A DNA stretch of 64,000 nucleotides from Alteriqipengyuania halimionae (lineage in GTDB: Bacteria; Pseudomonadota; Alphaproteobacteria; Sphingomonadales; Sphingomonadaceae): positions 434,001 through 498,000 of the forward strand of contig NZ_WTYR01000001.1 in NCBI RefSeq assembly GCF_009827575.1, written 5' to 3'. Shown here in pieces: positions 1 to 9,543 of this stretch. Below the pieces are notes generated by a model. The model made no database searches and was not told where the DNA came from. It saw only the letters and a program-made list of their open reading frames with translations. The translations under genes and the position numbers were made by a program. Position 1 is the first letter of the stretch, and the number at the start of each line of letters is the position of its first letter.

Positions 1-2006
1 ATTTCACCGCCCGCGGCATCTCGACCAACGGTTACAGCGCCGGCCTCCAGGCCCCGGTGGCAATCTATATCGACGAATTGCCGATCTCGGCGAATGGCAA
101 TTCGACGATCCTCGATCCCAACCTTTACGACGTCGAGCGGGTCGAATTCCTGCGCGGGCCGCAGGGGACGCTGTTCGGTTCGGGTTCGCTTGCAGGTGCG
201 ATGCGGATCATCACCAACAGTCCGAACCCCAATGCGTTCGAAGCCTCGGCGCTGGTCGATCTGGGGTTCACCGAAGAAGGCGGTCTGCGTCAGCGCTATA
301 ACGGCATGGTGAACGTGCCGCTGGTCGAGGATGTGATGGGCCTCCGCGCGGTCGGATATTATCGCAACGAGGATGGCTGGGTCGACAATATCGGCACCGG
401 GATCGACAATGCCAATTCGATCGAGGCCTATGGTATCCGCGCTGCCGTGCTGATCGAACCGAGCGATGATTTCTCGGTCAAGTTCTCGGTCAACAAGGAA
501 GTGAGCAATCCGGCCGATTCCTCGCTCACCAACCCCGATCTCGGCACCTATGTCCGCCGCACGGCCAAGCCGGACCTGTTCAGCAGCGACCTGCTGGCCC
601 TCAACATGACGGTCAATGTCGACCTTGGGTTTGCCGAGCTGGTCAGCTCGACGACCTATTCCGATCTCGTCGGCGATTTCATCGTCGATCTGGCGGGGAC
701 CTATAACCAGCTCGTCCCGTTCTCGCTCGACGCGGTGGGGGCCGACGATATCATCGTGCAGGAAATCCGCCTCGCTTCGACCCATGGTGGGCCGTTCGAA
801 TGGATCGTCGGGGGCTTCTACTTCGACAAGCGGCGCGAGGTCGATTACGACTATCGCTCGACGCCGGAATTCTTCGCTCAGACCGGCGTGACCGCGTTCC
901 CCGACCTCTATTACCAGAGCTACAAGAACTACACCGACATCGGCGAAAAGGCTGTGTTTGGTGAACTGACCTATCGGTTCAGCGAGAATTTCTGGGTCAC
1001 CGGAGGCTTGCGCTACGGCCAGGTCGACGTTCAGACCACGACGCGCGGCAACGGCTATACCAGCAACTTCCTGACGGTGGGTTTCTGCACGGTGTTCCGC
1101 CCGCAATGCGGCGGCTTCGTGCCCGCACTCGCGATCACGCCTGTCCAGCCGTCCAAGGGAGCTCTGGCGTCGGACGACAAGCTATCGTGGAAGGCGAGCG
1201 CGTCGTTCAAGCCGAGCGATAATGTCACCACCTACGCCACCGTTTCGACAGGCTTTCGCCCGCCGGTGGTCAATGCGCGGGCAGGGCTCGCGCCGCCTGC
1301 GAGTTCGCCGGACGACATCGTGATCCCCGACGGGGCAACCTCGGACAAGCTGACCAATTACGAGGTCGGGTTCAAAGGCAGCTTCTTCAACAATCGGTTC
1401 ACCGCCAACATTGCAGCCTTCTACATCGACTGGAACAATATCCAGGTCCAGGCCAACCGCGTGTCCGATACGGTCCAGTTCGCGACCAATATCGGCGGGG
1501 CGGTGAGCAAGGGCATCGAGGTCGAGTTGGTCGCCTTTCCCACCAAGGGACTGCGACTGGCGGCCAACGGCGCCTATATCGACGCCAAGATCGACGACCT
1601 CTCGGCGCAGGAAGCCGCGATTTCTGGTGCGGTCGACGGGGTGCGGCTGGCAGCGCCTGAATTCTCGGGCTCGGCCACGGCGACCTACACCTTCCCGGTG
1701 AGCAGCCAGGCCGATGCGTTCGTCACAAGCAATGTGTCCTATGTCGGCTCATATCCCGGCCTTCTGCCCAACGTCCCGGGTCAGCCCGGCGTGCCGTCCC
1801 CGCAATACGACGTGACCGACGAATACGTGTTCGTGAACGCCTATGCCGGGGTGCGCTTTGGCGCGGACCTTTCGGTAACGCTCTATGTCGAGAACGTGTT
1901 CGAAAGCGAAGCCATCACCTATGTGCACCCTGAAGCCTTCCTTGACGGACGTTACGCCCGGCTTCGTCCGCGCACCATCGGCCTGCGAACCAGCTATGTG
2001 TTCTGA
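1..2006 (+). CDS. TonB-dependent outer-membrane receptor (5' end outside window)
   Basis: The frame is open from base 3 with no start in the window, so this is the C-terminal part of a receptor. It begins inside the plug domain (the peptide FTARGISTNG, then VAIYIDELPIS and VEFLRGPQGTLFGSGSLAGAMRI, typical of the plug end) and continues through a long 22-strand-barrel-type region to a terminal aromatic residue (SYVF), the usual outer-membrane assembly signal. Such receptors import large or scarce substrates using TonB energy. The stop overlaps the start of a secreted carboxylesterase, and an acyl-CoA ligase follows, which suggests that the substrate is an ester or releases a carboxylic acid. 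The substrate itself cannot be read from the sequence. Confidence 0.93.
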   Translation, partial: FTARGISTNGYSAGLQAPVAIYIDELPISANGNSTILDPNLYDVERVEFLRGPQGTLFGSGSLAGAMRIITNSPNPNAFEASALVDLGFTEEGGLRQRYNGMVNVPLVEDVMGLRAVGYYRNEDGWVDNIGTGIDNANSIEAYGIRAAVLIEPSDDFSVKFSVNKEVSNPADSSLTNPDLGTYVRRTAKPDLFSSDLLALNMTVNVDLGFAELVSSTTYSDLVGDFIVDLAGTYNQLVPFSLDAVGADDIIVQEIRLASTHGGPFEWIVGGFYFDKRREVDYDYRSTPEFFAQTGVTAFPDLYYQSYKNYTDIGEKAVFGELTYRFSENFWVTGGLRYGQVDVQTTTRGNGYTSNFLTVGFCTVFRPQCGGFVPALAITPVQPSKGALASDDKLSWKASASFKPSDNVTTYATVSTGFRPPVVNARAGLAPPASSPDDIVIPDGATSDKLTNYEVGFKGSFFNNRFTANIAAFYIDWNNIQVQANRVSDTVQFATNIGGAVSKGIEVELVAFPTKGLRLAANGAYIDAKIDDLSAQEAAISGAVDGVRLAAPEFSGSATATYTFPVSSQADAFVTSNVSYVGSYPGLLPNVPGQPGVPSPQYDVTDEYVFVNAYAGVRFGADLSVTLYVENVFESEAITYVHPEAFLDGRYARLRPRTIGLRTSYVF

Positions 2007-3687
2007 TCGGCGGAACTGGATCGCGCGCATGGGTACGTCATGTCTCGCGGCACTCGCGTCTGTGGCACTGTCTGCTTGCGCGAGCGCGCCGGCAACGAGC
2101 GGTGCCGACACTAACCGGCCCGTGATCGCCGCACCCGTCGGCAAGGTCGCGGGCCGCATCCAAGACGGAATCGCGAGCTACAAGGGCATTCCCTACGCCG
2201 CCGCGCCGACCGGCGAGCGGCGGTGGAAGCCCCCGGTGGCCGCTTCCGGTTGGACAGGCGTGCGCGATGCGGGCGAATTCGGCCCCTCCTGCTTCCAGCC
2301 GGTCGCGCGGGATAGCGCCAATTCGATCTATCGCGACGATGTCGGCGAACTGAGCGAGGATTGCCTCTCGCTCAATGTCTGGACCCCGGGGGATGCGCGG
2401 AACGCTCCGGTTTTCGTGTGGATCCACGGTGGCGCGCTGGTTTCGGGCGGGACCCGCCGTGGAATGTATGACGGAGCAAGATTTGCTCGTGAAGGCGTGA
2501 TCTTCGTCTCGATCAACTATCGGCTCGGGGCGCTCGGCTATCTCGCTTACCCCGAACTGAGCGCCGAATCCCCGCGCGGCATCTCGGGGAACTATGGACT
2601 GCTCGACCAGATCGAGGCGCTCCGCTGGATCCAGCGCAATATCGCATCGTTCGGCGGCGATCCGGACAACGTCACCGTGGCGGGGGAATCCGCCGGCGCG
2701 CTGAGCGTGATGTACCTGATGGCATCGCCCGATGCGCGCGGACTGTTTGCAAAGGCAGTCTCGGAAAGCGGCTACATGATCTCGAGCCCGGCGCTCGCCA
2801 CCAGAGAACACGGGCATGTTCCTGCCGAGGCACAGGGCGCGTGGCTCCAGCAGCAATTGAAAGCACCCGATCTGGCGGCGATGCGCGCCATGCCCGCCGA
2901 CGAACTGGTTGCACGATCGACCGCCGCCGGGTTCCTTACCTGGGGGACGATCGACGGGGCGGTGCTGCCGCGCCAGATCGCCGACATCTTCGATCGGGGC
3001 GAGCAGGCCGACGTACCGCTACTGGCGGGATTCAACGCGGGCGAGATCCGCTCGCTGCGTCGCTTGCTGCCACCGGCTCCGGCCGATGCGGCGGCCTATG
3101 AAGCACGGATACGCACTACACATGGCGAGCTCGCCGATCGATACCTTGCGCTCTACCCGGCGTCCGACATCGACGAGAGCATGCTCGCAACGACACGCGA
3201 TGCGCTCTACGGCTGGACCGCCGAACGGATGGGCCGCAAACAGGCCGCAATCGGTGCACCCGCCTACATCTACCTGTTCGATCACGGCTATCCCGCGACG
3301 GACGAGACTGGGCTCCACGCCTTTCACGCCTCCGAAATCCCGTTCGCGCTGGGGACGATCGACCGCACGACGGCTGACTGGCCTCACATTCCGCGCACGC
3401 CCGAACAATATGCGCTCTCCGATATTATGGTGGATTACTGGACGAGTTTCGCTCGCAGCGGCGCCCCGACTAGCGAAGGCGGACCGGCTTGGCCAACCTT
3501 CGGCGATACAGGCAGGCTGATGGTGTTTGCTGACGGTGCGCAGGTTCGTTCAGGGGGGATCGGCGATGCCTATGCGCTGTATGAAGAGATCGTCTGCCGC
3601 CGCCGCGCAGCAGGCGAACTGCCGTGGCACTGGAATGTCGGCATCATCGCACCTCCGTTACCCGGAGGCGAGGGACGATGTCGCTAA
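1996..3687 (+). CDS. Type-B carboxylesterase lipoprotein (paralogue of the one at 7327)
   Basis: Secreted alpha/beta-hydrolase of the type-B carboxylesterase family, 563 residues. The ATG at 1996 gives a charged n-region (DRRNWIAR), a hydrophobic stretch and a lipobox ending at Cys28 (ALSAC); a start at 2029 would lose the positive charges, so 1996 is preferred although no strong ribosome site is seen. The catalytic triad is visible: Ser232 in GESAG, Glu350 in NAGEIRS and His444 in AFHASEIPF. An oxyanion HGG motif (WIHGGAL) lies near residue 145. The start overlaps the receptor stop by 11 bases and the end overlaps the next gene by 10, indicating an operon. It probably hydrolyses an ester taken up by the receptor; the substrate is unknown. 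Confidence 0.92.
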   Translation: MCSDRRNWIARMGTSCLAALASVALSACASAPATSGADTNRPVIAAPVGKVAGRIQDGIASYKGIPYAAAPTGERRWKPPVAASGWTGVRDAGEFGPSCFQPVARDSANSIYRDDVGELSEDCLSLNVWTPGDARNAPVFVWIHGGALVSGGTRRGMYDGARFAREGVIFVSINYRLGALGYLAYPELSAESPRGISGNYGLLDQIEALRWIQRNIASFGGDPDNVTVAGESAGALSVMYLMASPDARGLFAKAVSESGYMISSPALATREHGHVPAEAQGAWLQQQLKAPDLAAMRAMPADELVARSTAAGFLTWGTIDGAVLPRQIADIFDRGEQADVPLLAGFNAGEIRSLRRLLPPAPADAAAYEARIRTTHGELADRYLALYPASDIDESMLATTRDALYGWTAERMGRKQAAIGAPAYIYLFDHGYPATDETGLHAFHASEIPFALGTIDRTTADWPHIPRTPEQYALSDIMVDYWTSFARSGAPTSEGGPAWPTFGDTGRLMVFADGAQVRSGGIGDAYALYEEIVCRRRAAGELPWHWNVGIIAPPLPGGEGRCR

Positions 3688-5306
3688 ACCACGGAGCGAT
3701 CCAGGATCATCCGCTAACGCTCGACCGGATCATCGATCACGCGGCGAAATGGCATAGCAAGGTAGAGACGGTCTCCGCTCGCGCCGATGGCGTCGTCGAT
3801 CGCGCCACCTATGCCGCGATCCGCAGCCAGGCACGCGCGATCAGCGCCAGGCTCGCCGCGCTCGGCGTCGAGCAGGGCGAATGTGTCGCCACGCTGGCCT
3901 GGAATTCGCGCGATCACCTCGCGGTCTGGTATGGGGTGATGGCGATGGGCGCGGTCTGCCACACGCTCAACCCTCGCCTGACTGCGCACACTCTGGCCGA
4001 TATGCTCCGCCAGTCAAAGGCGAGAGTGGTTTTCGCGAGCGCGGATTTGCAGGATCTCGCGCACGAGATTGCCGCATCCGGAACGCCGCTCGAACGGATC
4101 GTCGTGATCGATGGCGAGGCCGAACCGCACACGCACGGCGGAGTCGCGACACAGGACATCGCCGAATTTCTGGCGCTCGAGGCGGCTTCCGTAAGCTGGG
4201 GCGACTTCGACGAGCGGGCGCCCTGCGGGCTCTGCTTCACCTCCGGGACGACCGGGCGGCCCAAGGGTGTGACTTACACCCATCGCGGCAATTATCTTCA
4301 CACGCTGCGCCAGCTGGCGGCGGACGTCTGCGGTATCGGACGGACCGATACGATCCTCGTCGCAGTCCCGATGTTTCATGCCAATGGCTGGGGGCTACCA
4401 TTCGTCGCTCCCGCGACCGGTGCACGGCTGGTGCTGCCGGGCGCTGATACGAGCCCCGAAGCGCTGGCTGGCCTGATTGCGACGCACCGCGTGACCATCG
4501 CCGTTGCGGTGCCGACGGTGTGGCTTGCCCTGTGCGATTTTCTCGATGCGACGGGTCGCGAACTCCCGTCGCTAGAGCGGATCATGGTCGGCGGCGCACC
4601 GATGCCTGCCGCCCTCGCGCGGCGGATCGAAGCGCGCGGGATCGAAGTGCAGACCACCTGGGGGATGACCGAGCTTTCACCGCTCGGCACGGCGTCGGTT
4701 CCTGGGGCGGGCGACGAGCCAAGTGCCGGTTCAGGCGTTCCCTCGCTCGGGATCGACCTGATGCTGGCCGATCACGATGGCAAGCCGTTGGACGAACAGC
4801 ACGGACGCGAGGGCCATCTGCACGTGCGAGGCCAATCAGTGGTGGAGCGCTATTTCGGAGAGCGCGATCCGGCAACGCGCGACGGCTGGTTCGACACCGG
4901 CGATCTTGCGCAGATCGGCGAGGACGGCAGCTTGAGCATTACCGGGCGGTCGAAGGATCTGATCAAGTCAGGCGGCGAATGGATCAACCCGGTCGCGATC
5001 GAAAGCCTCGTCGCCTCGCTCGACGATGTCGCGCTCGCCGCGGTGATCGGGTGTGCGCACCCTCGATGGGGCGAGCGCCCGGTTCTTATCGTCGAATTGC
5101 GCGACGGGGCCGATCCCAGCGACGAGGACCTGCTACGTCCCATTCGCCGTGTCGTGCCGAAATGGTGGCTCCCCGATGAGATACTGCGTCTTCAAGCGAT
5201 TCCGCTGGCCGCGACGGGCAAGGTCGACAAGCAGCGCCTGCGTATCGCATATGCGGAGCAGGCCCTGCCGGGCCAGCTCGAACCCTCGCCATCGACCGCT
5301 GCATGA
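3678..5306 (+). CDS. Acyl-CoA synthetase (AMP-forming, fatty-acid type)
   Basis: ANL-superfamily ligase of 542 residues that activates a carboxylate to its CoA thioester through an acyl-adenylate. The phosphate-binding loop (TSGTTGRPKG, about residues 188-197), the WGMTELSP motif, the hinge segment GWFDTGDLAQIGEDG, and the C-terminal ATGKVDKQRLR lysine motif are all present. The ATG at 3678 is chosen because of the strong GGAGGCGAGGG ribosome site just upstream and the 10-base overlap with the esterase. Its placement directly after an esterase suggests that it activates the acid released by ester hydrolysis. The overall sequence resembles medium/long-chain fatty acyl-CoA ligases, but chain-length preference cannot be read. 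Confidence 0.93.
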   Translation: MSLNHGAIQDHPLTLDRIIDHAAKWHSKVETVSARADGVVDRATYAAIRSQARAISARLAALGVEQGECVATLAWNSRDHLAVWYGVMAMGAVCHTLNPRLTAHTLADMLRQSKARVVFASADLQDLAHEIAASGTPLERIVVIDGEAEPHTHGGVATQDIAEFLALEAASVSWGDFDERAPCGLCFTSGTTGRPKGVTYTHRGNYLHTLRQLAADVCGIGRTDTILVAVPMFHANGWGLPFVAPATGARLVLPGADTSPEALAGLIATHRVTIAVAVPTVWLALCDFLDATGRELPSLERIMVGGAPMPAALARRIEARGIEVQTTWGMTELSPLGTASVPGAGDEPSAGSGVPSLGIDLMLADHDGKPLDEQHGREGHLHVRGQSVVERYFGERDPATRDGWFDTGDLAQIGEDGSLSITGRSKDLIKSGGEWINPVAIESLVASLDDVALAAVIGCAHPRWGERPVLIVELRDGADPSDEDLLRPIRRVVPKWWLPDEILRLQAIPLAATGKVDKQRLRIAYAEQALPGQLEPSPSTAA

Positions 5307-5310
5307 AGGA

Positions 5311-6012
5311 ATGACCTTGCCTGCCACCAAGCCCTCCAAACGCAAGATCCAGACGAAGGCCGAACGACGCGCCGAAACCACCGAGCAGATTCTCGATGCG
5401 GCCGAATTCCTGTTTTCCCGCCACGGTTTCTACGGCGTCACGCTCAAGGATGTGGCCAAGAAAGTCGGCGTCCACCACACGCTGCTGAACTACTATTTCG
5501 CCGACAAGCAAAGCCTGTTCGACGAGGTGTTCGCACGCCGCGCGAAAGTCGCCAACAAGGTACGGATGGAAGCGCTCGATGCCTATGAGGCTACGCTCGA
5601 CGGACCGCCCACGGTCGAAGGTGCGCTCCACGCCTTTCTCGACACCAATCTCGACCTCTACGACCAGGGCGATCAGGGCTGGCATTATGCCGGCACGCTG
5701 GCCGCCGCGGTCTCGAACACGCCCGAATGGGGTGCCGAACTGTTCGACGAATGGTTCGATCCGATCGTGCTGCGGCTGATCGACCTCCTTAAGCGCGCCA
5801 TGCCCGAATGTCCGGAGGAGGACGTGTTCTGGGGCTATCACTTCGTTTCCGGCTCGCTGATGCTGACGCTCGCCCGCACCGGTCGTATCGACAAGCTGTC
5901 GAACGGGCTTTGCAAGGCCGACGATTTCGACGCGATCAAGGCGCGGATGGTCGATTTCATGGCCGCAGGCTTCCGCGCAGCGTGCCGCGACAAGAGCGCG
6001 CGCTCGACGTGA
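5311..6012 (+). CDS. TetR-family transcriptional regulator
   Basis: 233 residues with an N-terminal TetR helix-turn-helix (AAEFLFSRHGFYGVTLKDVA, then KKVGVHHTLLNYYFADKQSL) after a basic tail, and a helical C-terminal ligand-binding domain. It lies 4 bases after the acyl-CoA ligase and 10 bases before the next gene, so it is co-transcribed with the catabolic genes and probably regulates this block in response to a pathway intermediate. The start is uncertain: the AAGGA at 5306-5310 abuts the ATG at 5311 and is better spaced for the TTG at 5317, which would remove only two residues. Confidence 0.9.
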   Translation: MTLPATKPSKRKIQTKAERRAETTEQILDAAEFLFSRHGFYGVTLKDVAKKVGVHHTLLNYYFADKQSLFDEVFARRAKVANKVRMEALDAYEATLDGPPTVEGALHAFLDTNLDLYDQGDQGWHYAGTLAAAVSNTPEWGAELFDEWFDPIVLRLIDLLKRAMPECPEEDVFWGYHFVSGSLMLTLARTGRIDKLSNGLCKADDFDAIKARMVDFMAAGFRAACRDKSARST

Positions 6013-6022
6013 GACGGCTCGC

Positions 6023-7330
6023 GTGACCCTCGCGCTCCCCGCTACGAGGCGCGGCTTTCTCGCCGCGACGGCGAGCGCACCGCTCGCGGCGGGGTGTGTG
6101 CATGCCGGGCTCTCGAACGAGGGGGTGCAGGACACGATCGCAGCCGATCTCGCGCGTTATATCGGCTTCGGAAACAAGCAGTCGGGTGGGCCGGGAGATG
6201 AGGCCTGCGGCGCCTGGATGGAGCAGCGGCTGCGGCAATCGGGCTTTGCAACGACGCGCCAGGCCTTCGATGTACCGTTTTTCGATAGCGCGACTGCAAC
6301 GCTTGCGAGCGGGGCGGTCTCGGCTGACGTCTGGCCGCAGCCGATCGTGCGCGCGACGGGGCCGGGCGGATTGCGCGCACGCCTGGTGCGGGTCGATTCG
6401 AGTGGAAACGCGGCGGGCGATCTTGGCGGTGCGATCGCGCTGGTCGATCTCGCCCATGCGCGCTGGTCTTCGATGTTCTGGCCGGGCGTCAAAGGTCCGG
6501 TCGATGCGGCATTCGCAGGTGGCGCAGCGGCCTGCGTGATCGTGACCAACGGGCCGACCGGCAAGGTCATCCGGCTCAATACCGACGGGCGCAGACCGTT
6601 GCACGGCGGGCCGATCGCTTTGCTCGCGCCCGAGGATGCCGCACCATTTTTCGCCGCTGCGATCGAGGGAGCGACCGCGACGCTTGTGCTCGATGGGACG
6701 GGTGCACGGCGCGAGGCCTTCAACCTCGTGGGCAAGCTGGATCGCGGCGCGCGCGAATGGATCGTCGTTTCGACTCCGCGTTCGGGCTGGACGATGTGCG
6801 CCGGAGAGCGGGGTGGCGGCGTGGCGGCGTGGATGCATCTCGCGCGGCTCGCCCCAGCTGACTTCCCCGGCCACAACCTCGCCTTCGTCTGCAATAGCGG
6901 TCACGAGTATCAGTATCTGGGCGCGGAGGAACTGATCGAGAAGGTTGCGCCGCCGCCTGAGCGGACGCGATTCTGGCTCCATCTCGGCGCGAATTTCGCG
7001 GCGCGAGACTGGCACGATACGGTCGGCAAACCCGTGTCGCTGCCCGGCACCGATTCACAGCGCTACCTCGTCGTCAGTCCGCCGCTGCAAAACTTCGCGC
7101 GAGAGGCCTTTGCCGGGCTCGCCGGGCTTGAGGCACCCTATACGACCGACGAGATCACCGCTGGCGAACTCGCCAATATCGTGGCCGCAGGATACGCGCG
7201 CGTCGCAGGGATTTTCGGCGTCCACCGCTATCACCATGTCGAAGGCGACGACGAGCGCTGCGTTTCGCCTGCCGCGGTGGTTCGAACCACACAGGCCTTC
7301 CATGCCTTGCTGCGGGAGGGTGTGCAATGA
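6023..7330 (+). CDS. Secreted M28-peptidase-like protein with degenerate metal site
   Basis: 435 residues, GTG start 10 bases after the TetR stop. The N-terminus carries a twin-arginine motif (TRRGFLAAT) and a lipobox (LAAGC), so it is probably a Tat-exported lipoprotein. The architecture, with a PA-like insert (about residues 90-220) followed by a VVSTPRSGWTMCAGERGGGVAAW segment, matches M28 aminopeptidase-like proteins. In active M28 enzymes this region holds HxD and D-D-N-x-S-G zinc ligands; here they read TPRSG and GERGGG, and the later Asp ligand position is Gly (LHLGANF). It is therefore probably not a classical zinc peptidase. It overlaps the next esterase by 4 bases (ATGA), tying it to the same pathway. 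Confidence 0.75.
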   Translation: MTLALPATRRGFLAATASAPLAAGCVHAGLSNEGVQDTIAADLARYIGFGNKQSGGPGDEACGAWMEQRLRQSGFATTRQAFDVPFFDSATATLASGAVSADVWPQPIVRATGPGGLRARLVRVDSSGNAAGDLGGAIALVDLAHARWSSMFWPGVKGPVDAAFAGGAAACVIVTNGPTGKVIRLNTDGRRPLHGGPIALLAPEDAAPFFAAAIEGATATLVLDGTGARREAFNLVGKLDRGAREWIVVSTPRSGWTMCAGERGGGVAAWMHLARLAPADFPGHNLAFVCNSGHEYQYLGAEELIEKVAPPPERTRFWLHLGANFAARDWHDTVGKPVSLPGTDSQRYLVVSPPLQNFAREAFAGLAGLEAPYTTDEITAGELANIVAAGYARVAGIFGVHRYHHVEGDDERCVSPAAVVRTTQAFHALLREGVQ

Positions 7331-8964
7331 AGCGCTCGATCGACTGGATTTCGCTTGCGATGCTTGCGGTCGTCGGTGCGATGGTGGTGCTGGTCTGTTG
7401 CACCTCGCTCGCCGCCCAAACGCTCACACGACCGGAGGTCGTGCTCGGACAGGGTGCGCTGCGCGGACAGCTCGAAGACGGGATCGAGGTCTATCGCGGC
7501 ATTCCGTATGCCGCCGCGCCGGTCGAAAAATTGCGCTGGAGACCGCCAGCGCCGCCGCCGCAATGGGAGGGCGTGCGCGAAGCGGCCGATTTTGGTCCGG
7601 CCTGCATTCAGCCGCGCCTGCCCGAGACCAGCTTCTATTATGTCGCGCCGGGGGAGACATCGGAAGATTGCCTGTCACTCAATGTCTGGACGCCGTCACG
7701 TGCGGGGAGCAAGCCGGTGATCGTCTGGATACATGGCGGCTCGCTGCGGATCGGTGGCAGCGCCGAACCGCTCTATGACGGCGCGACCTTCTCGCGTGAA
7801 AACGTCGTCTTTGTGTCGATCAACTATAGGCTCGGAGTGCTCGGCTGGCTGGCGCATCCCGCCTTGTCGCGTGAGAATCGCGACGGGATTTCGGGCAATT
7901 ACGGCCTGCTCGACCAGATCGCCGCGCTGGAATGGGTCAGGGCCAATATTGCGAGCTTCGGCGGCGATCCGGACAATGTCACGATTATGGGGGAATCGGC
8001 CGGCGCGCTGAGCGCGAGCTATCTGTTGGCGAGCCCACTTGCGCGCGGCCTGTTCGCCAAAGCGATCGTCGAAAGTCCCAACAGCCGCACGTTTCCCGCG
8101 CTCGATCGGCGCGCTTATGGCCTGCCTGCCGCACAGGGGATCGGGATGCTGGTGTTCCAGCGGCTCGAGATCAAATCGCTGAAGGATGCGCGCCGGATCG
8201 ATGCGCAGGCGCTGGTCGATGCGGCGACGAAAGGCGGCTTTCCTGCGCAAGGCGTAATCGACGGGACGGTATTGCCCGATCAACTCATCGACATCTTCGA
8301 TGCAGGCGAGCAGGCGCCGGTCCCGATCCTCGTCGGCTACAATAGCGGCGAAGTAAAAGGGCAGCGCGCCTTCGTGCCCCCGACGCCCGAAAGCGCCGCC
8401 GCCTATGAAGCCGCGATCCGGCGCGGCTACGGCGCGCTCGCCGATGAGTATCTGCGGCTGTATCCGTCGAACGACATGGCGAAATCGATGGTCCGCGTGC
8501 TGACCGATGCGATCTATGGCTGGGCGGCGGAACGGATGGCGCGCAAGCAGGAGGCGATCGGGCAGGACGCTTACTTCTATCTGTTCGATTATTGCTATCC
8601 CGCCGCCGAGGCGCGCGATCTGTGCGCTTTTCACGCCGGCGAATTGCCGTTCGTCTTCGGTCACTGGGACGACGATCGGCTTCCCGCCAACTGGCCGGCG
8701 GCCCCGGATTCGGCCGCCGCCTTATCGCGCCAGATGATCGCGTTCTGGACGAGCTTCGCACGTACCGGCCGGCCGCAGGCGCCCGACGGAACTCAGTGGC
8801 CCCAATATGGCGATGTCGGCAACACGATGGTCTTCGCGCAAACCGGACAGGCCGTCATCCAGCCGCGCCCCGGCATGTTCGAATTGCACGAGGCCTTTGT
8901 TGCGGAACGCCGCGATGAAGGTGAGGCCTGGGGCCTTGTCTCTGGGGTTGCTGCGGGAGAGTAG
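7327..8964 (+). CDS. Type-B carboxylesterase, secreted (second paralogue)
   Basis: 545 residues. The start ATG overlaps the preceding stop (ATGA). An N-terminal signal peptide with probable cleavage near SLAA/Q precedes the alpha/beta-hydrolase domain; unlike the first esterase it has no good lipobox. The triad is Ser224 (GESAG), Glu342 (NSGEVKG) and His436 (AFHAGELPF). The C-terminal half is clearly similar to the esterase at 1996 (compare GVIDGTVLPDQLIDIFDAGEQ with GTIDGAVLPRQIADIFDRGEQ), so the two arose by duplication and now bracket the ligase, regulator and M28-like gene. It ends 3 bases before the convergent TetR gene. Confidence 0.92.
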   Translation: MKRSIDWISLAMLAVVGAMVVLVCCTSLAAQTLTRPEVVLGQGALRGQLEDGIEVYRGIPYAAAPVEKLRWRPPAPPPQWEGVREAADFGPACIQPRLPETSFYYVAPGETSEDCLSLNVWTPSRAGSKPVIVWIHGGSLRIGGSAEPLYDGATFSRENVVFVSINYRLGVLGWLAHPALSRENRDGISGNYGLLDQIAALEWVRANIASFGGDPDNVTIMGESAGALSASYLLASPLARGLFAKAIVESPNSRTFPALDRRAYGLPAAQGIGMLVFQRLEIKSLKDARRIDAQALVDAATKGGFPAQGVIDGTVLPDQLIDIFDAGEQAPVPILVGYNSGEVKGQRAFVPPTPESAAAYEAAIRRGYGALADEYLRLYPSNDMAKSMVRVLTDAIYGWAAERMARKQEAIGQDAYFYLFDYCYPAAEARDLCAFHAGELPFVFGHWDDDRLPANWPAAPDSAAALSRQMIAFWTSFARTGRPQAPDGTQWPQYGDVGNTMVFAQTGQAVIQPRPGMFELHEAFVAERRDEGEAWGLVSGVAAGE

Positions 8965-8967
8965 CGT

Positions 8968-9534
8968 CTATCCTGCGTCTTCGGTCAGCGCCATCAGGCA
9001 TGCCAGCATGGTCGACGTGGTCGATTCCAGGTCGTTCGGGCAGGAAGAGCACATCTTCAAGCCGATCAGCGAGTGGTGCAGCATTTGCCCAAGCCCTTGG
9101 GATGACGTGCCGCGCGCCTGGAGAATGTCCTCGTAAGGGAGGAGAAATTCGCACAGTCGCCGTTGGGTCTCGGCCTGGACGCCAGCTAGATGGGTCTCGA
9201 GCGCAGATTTGACCTCGATCTCCAGCTCTTCGGAATTGGGCATCGCCTGCATCTGCTTCCAGGGCTGGATCAGCAGGTGTTCGAGCAGGGCTTCGAAGCG
9301 GTGGCGGCGGTCGTCGTCCGGCTTGGCAGCGGCCCACAAGGCCTCCCAGCGCGAATCGAAGTGATACGTCACCACCCCAACCAGCAACGCCTCGCGGTTG
9401 GGAAACACGTTGTAGACCGTCTGCCGCGAAACGCCCGCTTCTTCGGCGATATCGGCCATCGAGGCGCGCTTCAGGCCATAGCGGTTGATGACCGCATAAC
9501 CGGCCGCGGCAATTTGTCGTGCTCGTTCATCCAT
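8968..9534 (-). CDS. TetR-family repressor, probable regulator of the RND efflux operon
   Basis: 188 residues: helix-turn-helix at the N-terminus (KRASMADIAEEAGVSRQTVY, then NVFPNREALL) and a helical C-terminal domain with two neighbouring cysteines (KMCSSCPN) near residue 160. It is divergent from the RND adaptor gene, with 115 bases between the two starts. That gap holds two AT-rich palindromes, the arrangement expected for a repressor controlling itself and the efflux operon. The ligand is unknown; whether the cysteine pair has a redox role is speculation. Confidence 0.9.
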   Translation of the reverse strand: MDERARQIAAAGYAVINRYGLKRASMADIAEEAGVSRQTVYNVFPNREALLVGVVTYHFDSRWEALWAAAKPDDDRRHRFEALLEHLLIQPWKQMQAMPNSEELEIEVKSALETHLAGVQAETQRRLCEFLLPYEDILQARGTSSQGLGQMLHHSLIGLKMCSSCPNDLESTTSTMLACLMALTEDAG

Positions 9535-9543
9535 ATGCCTAAA

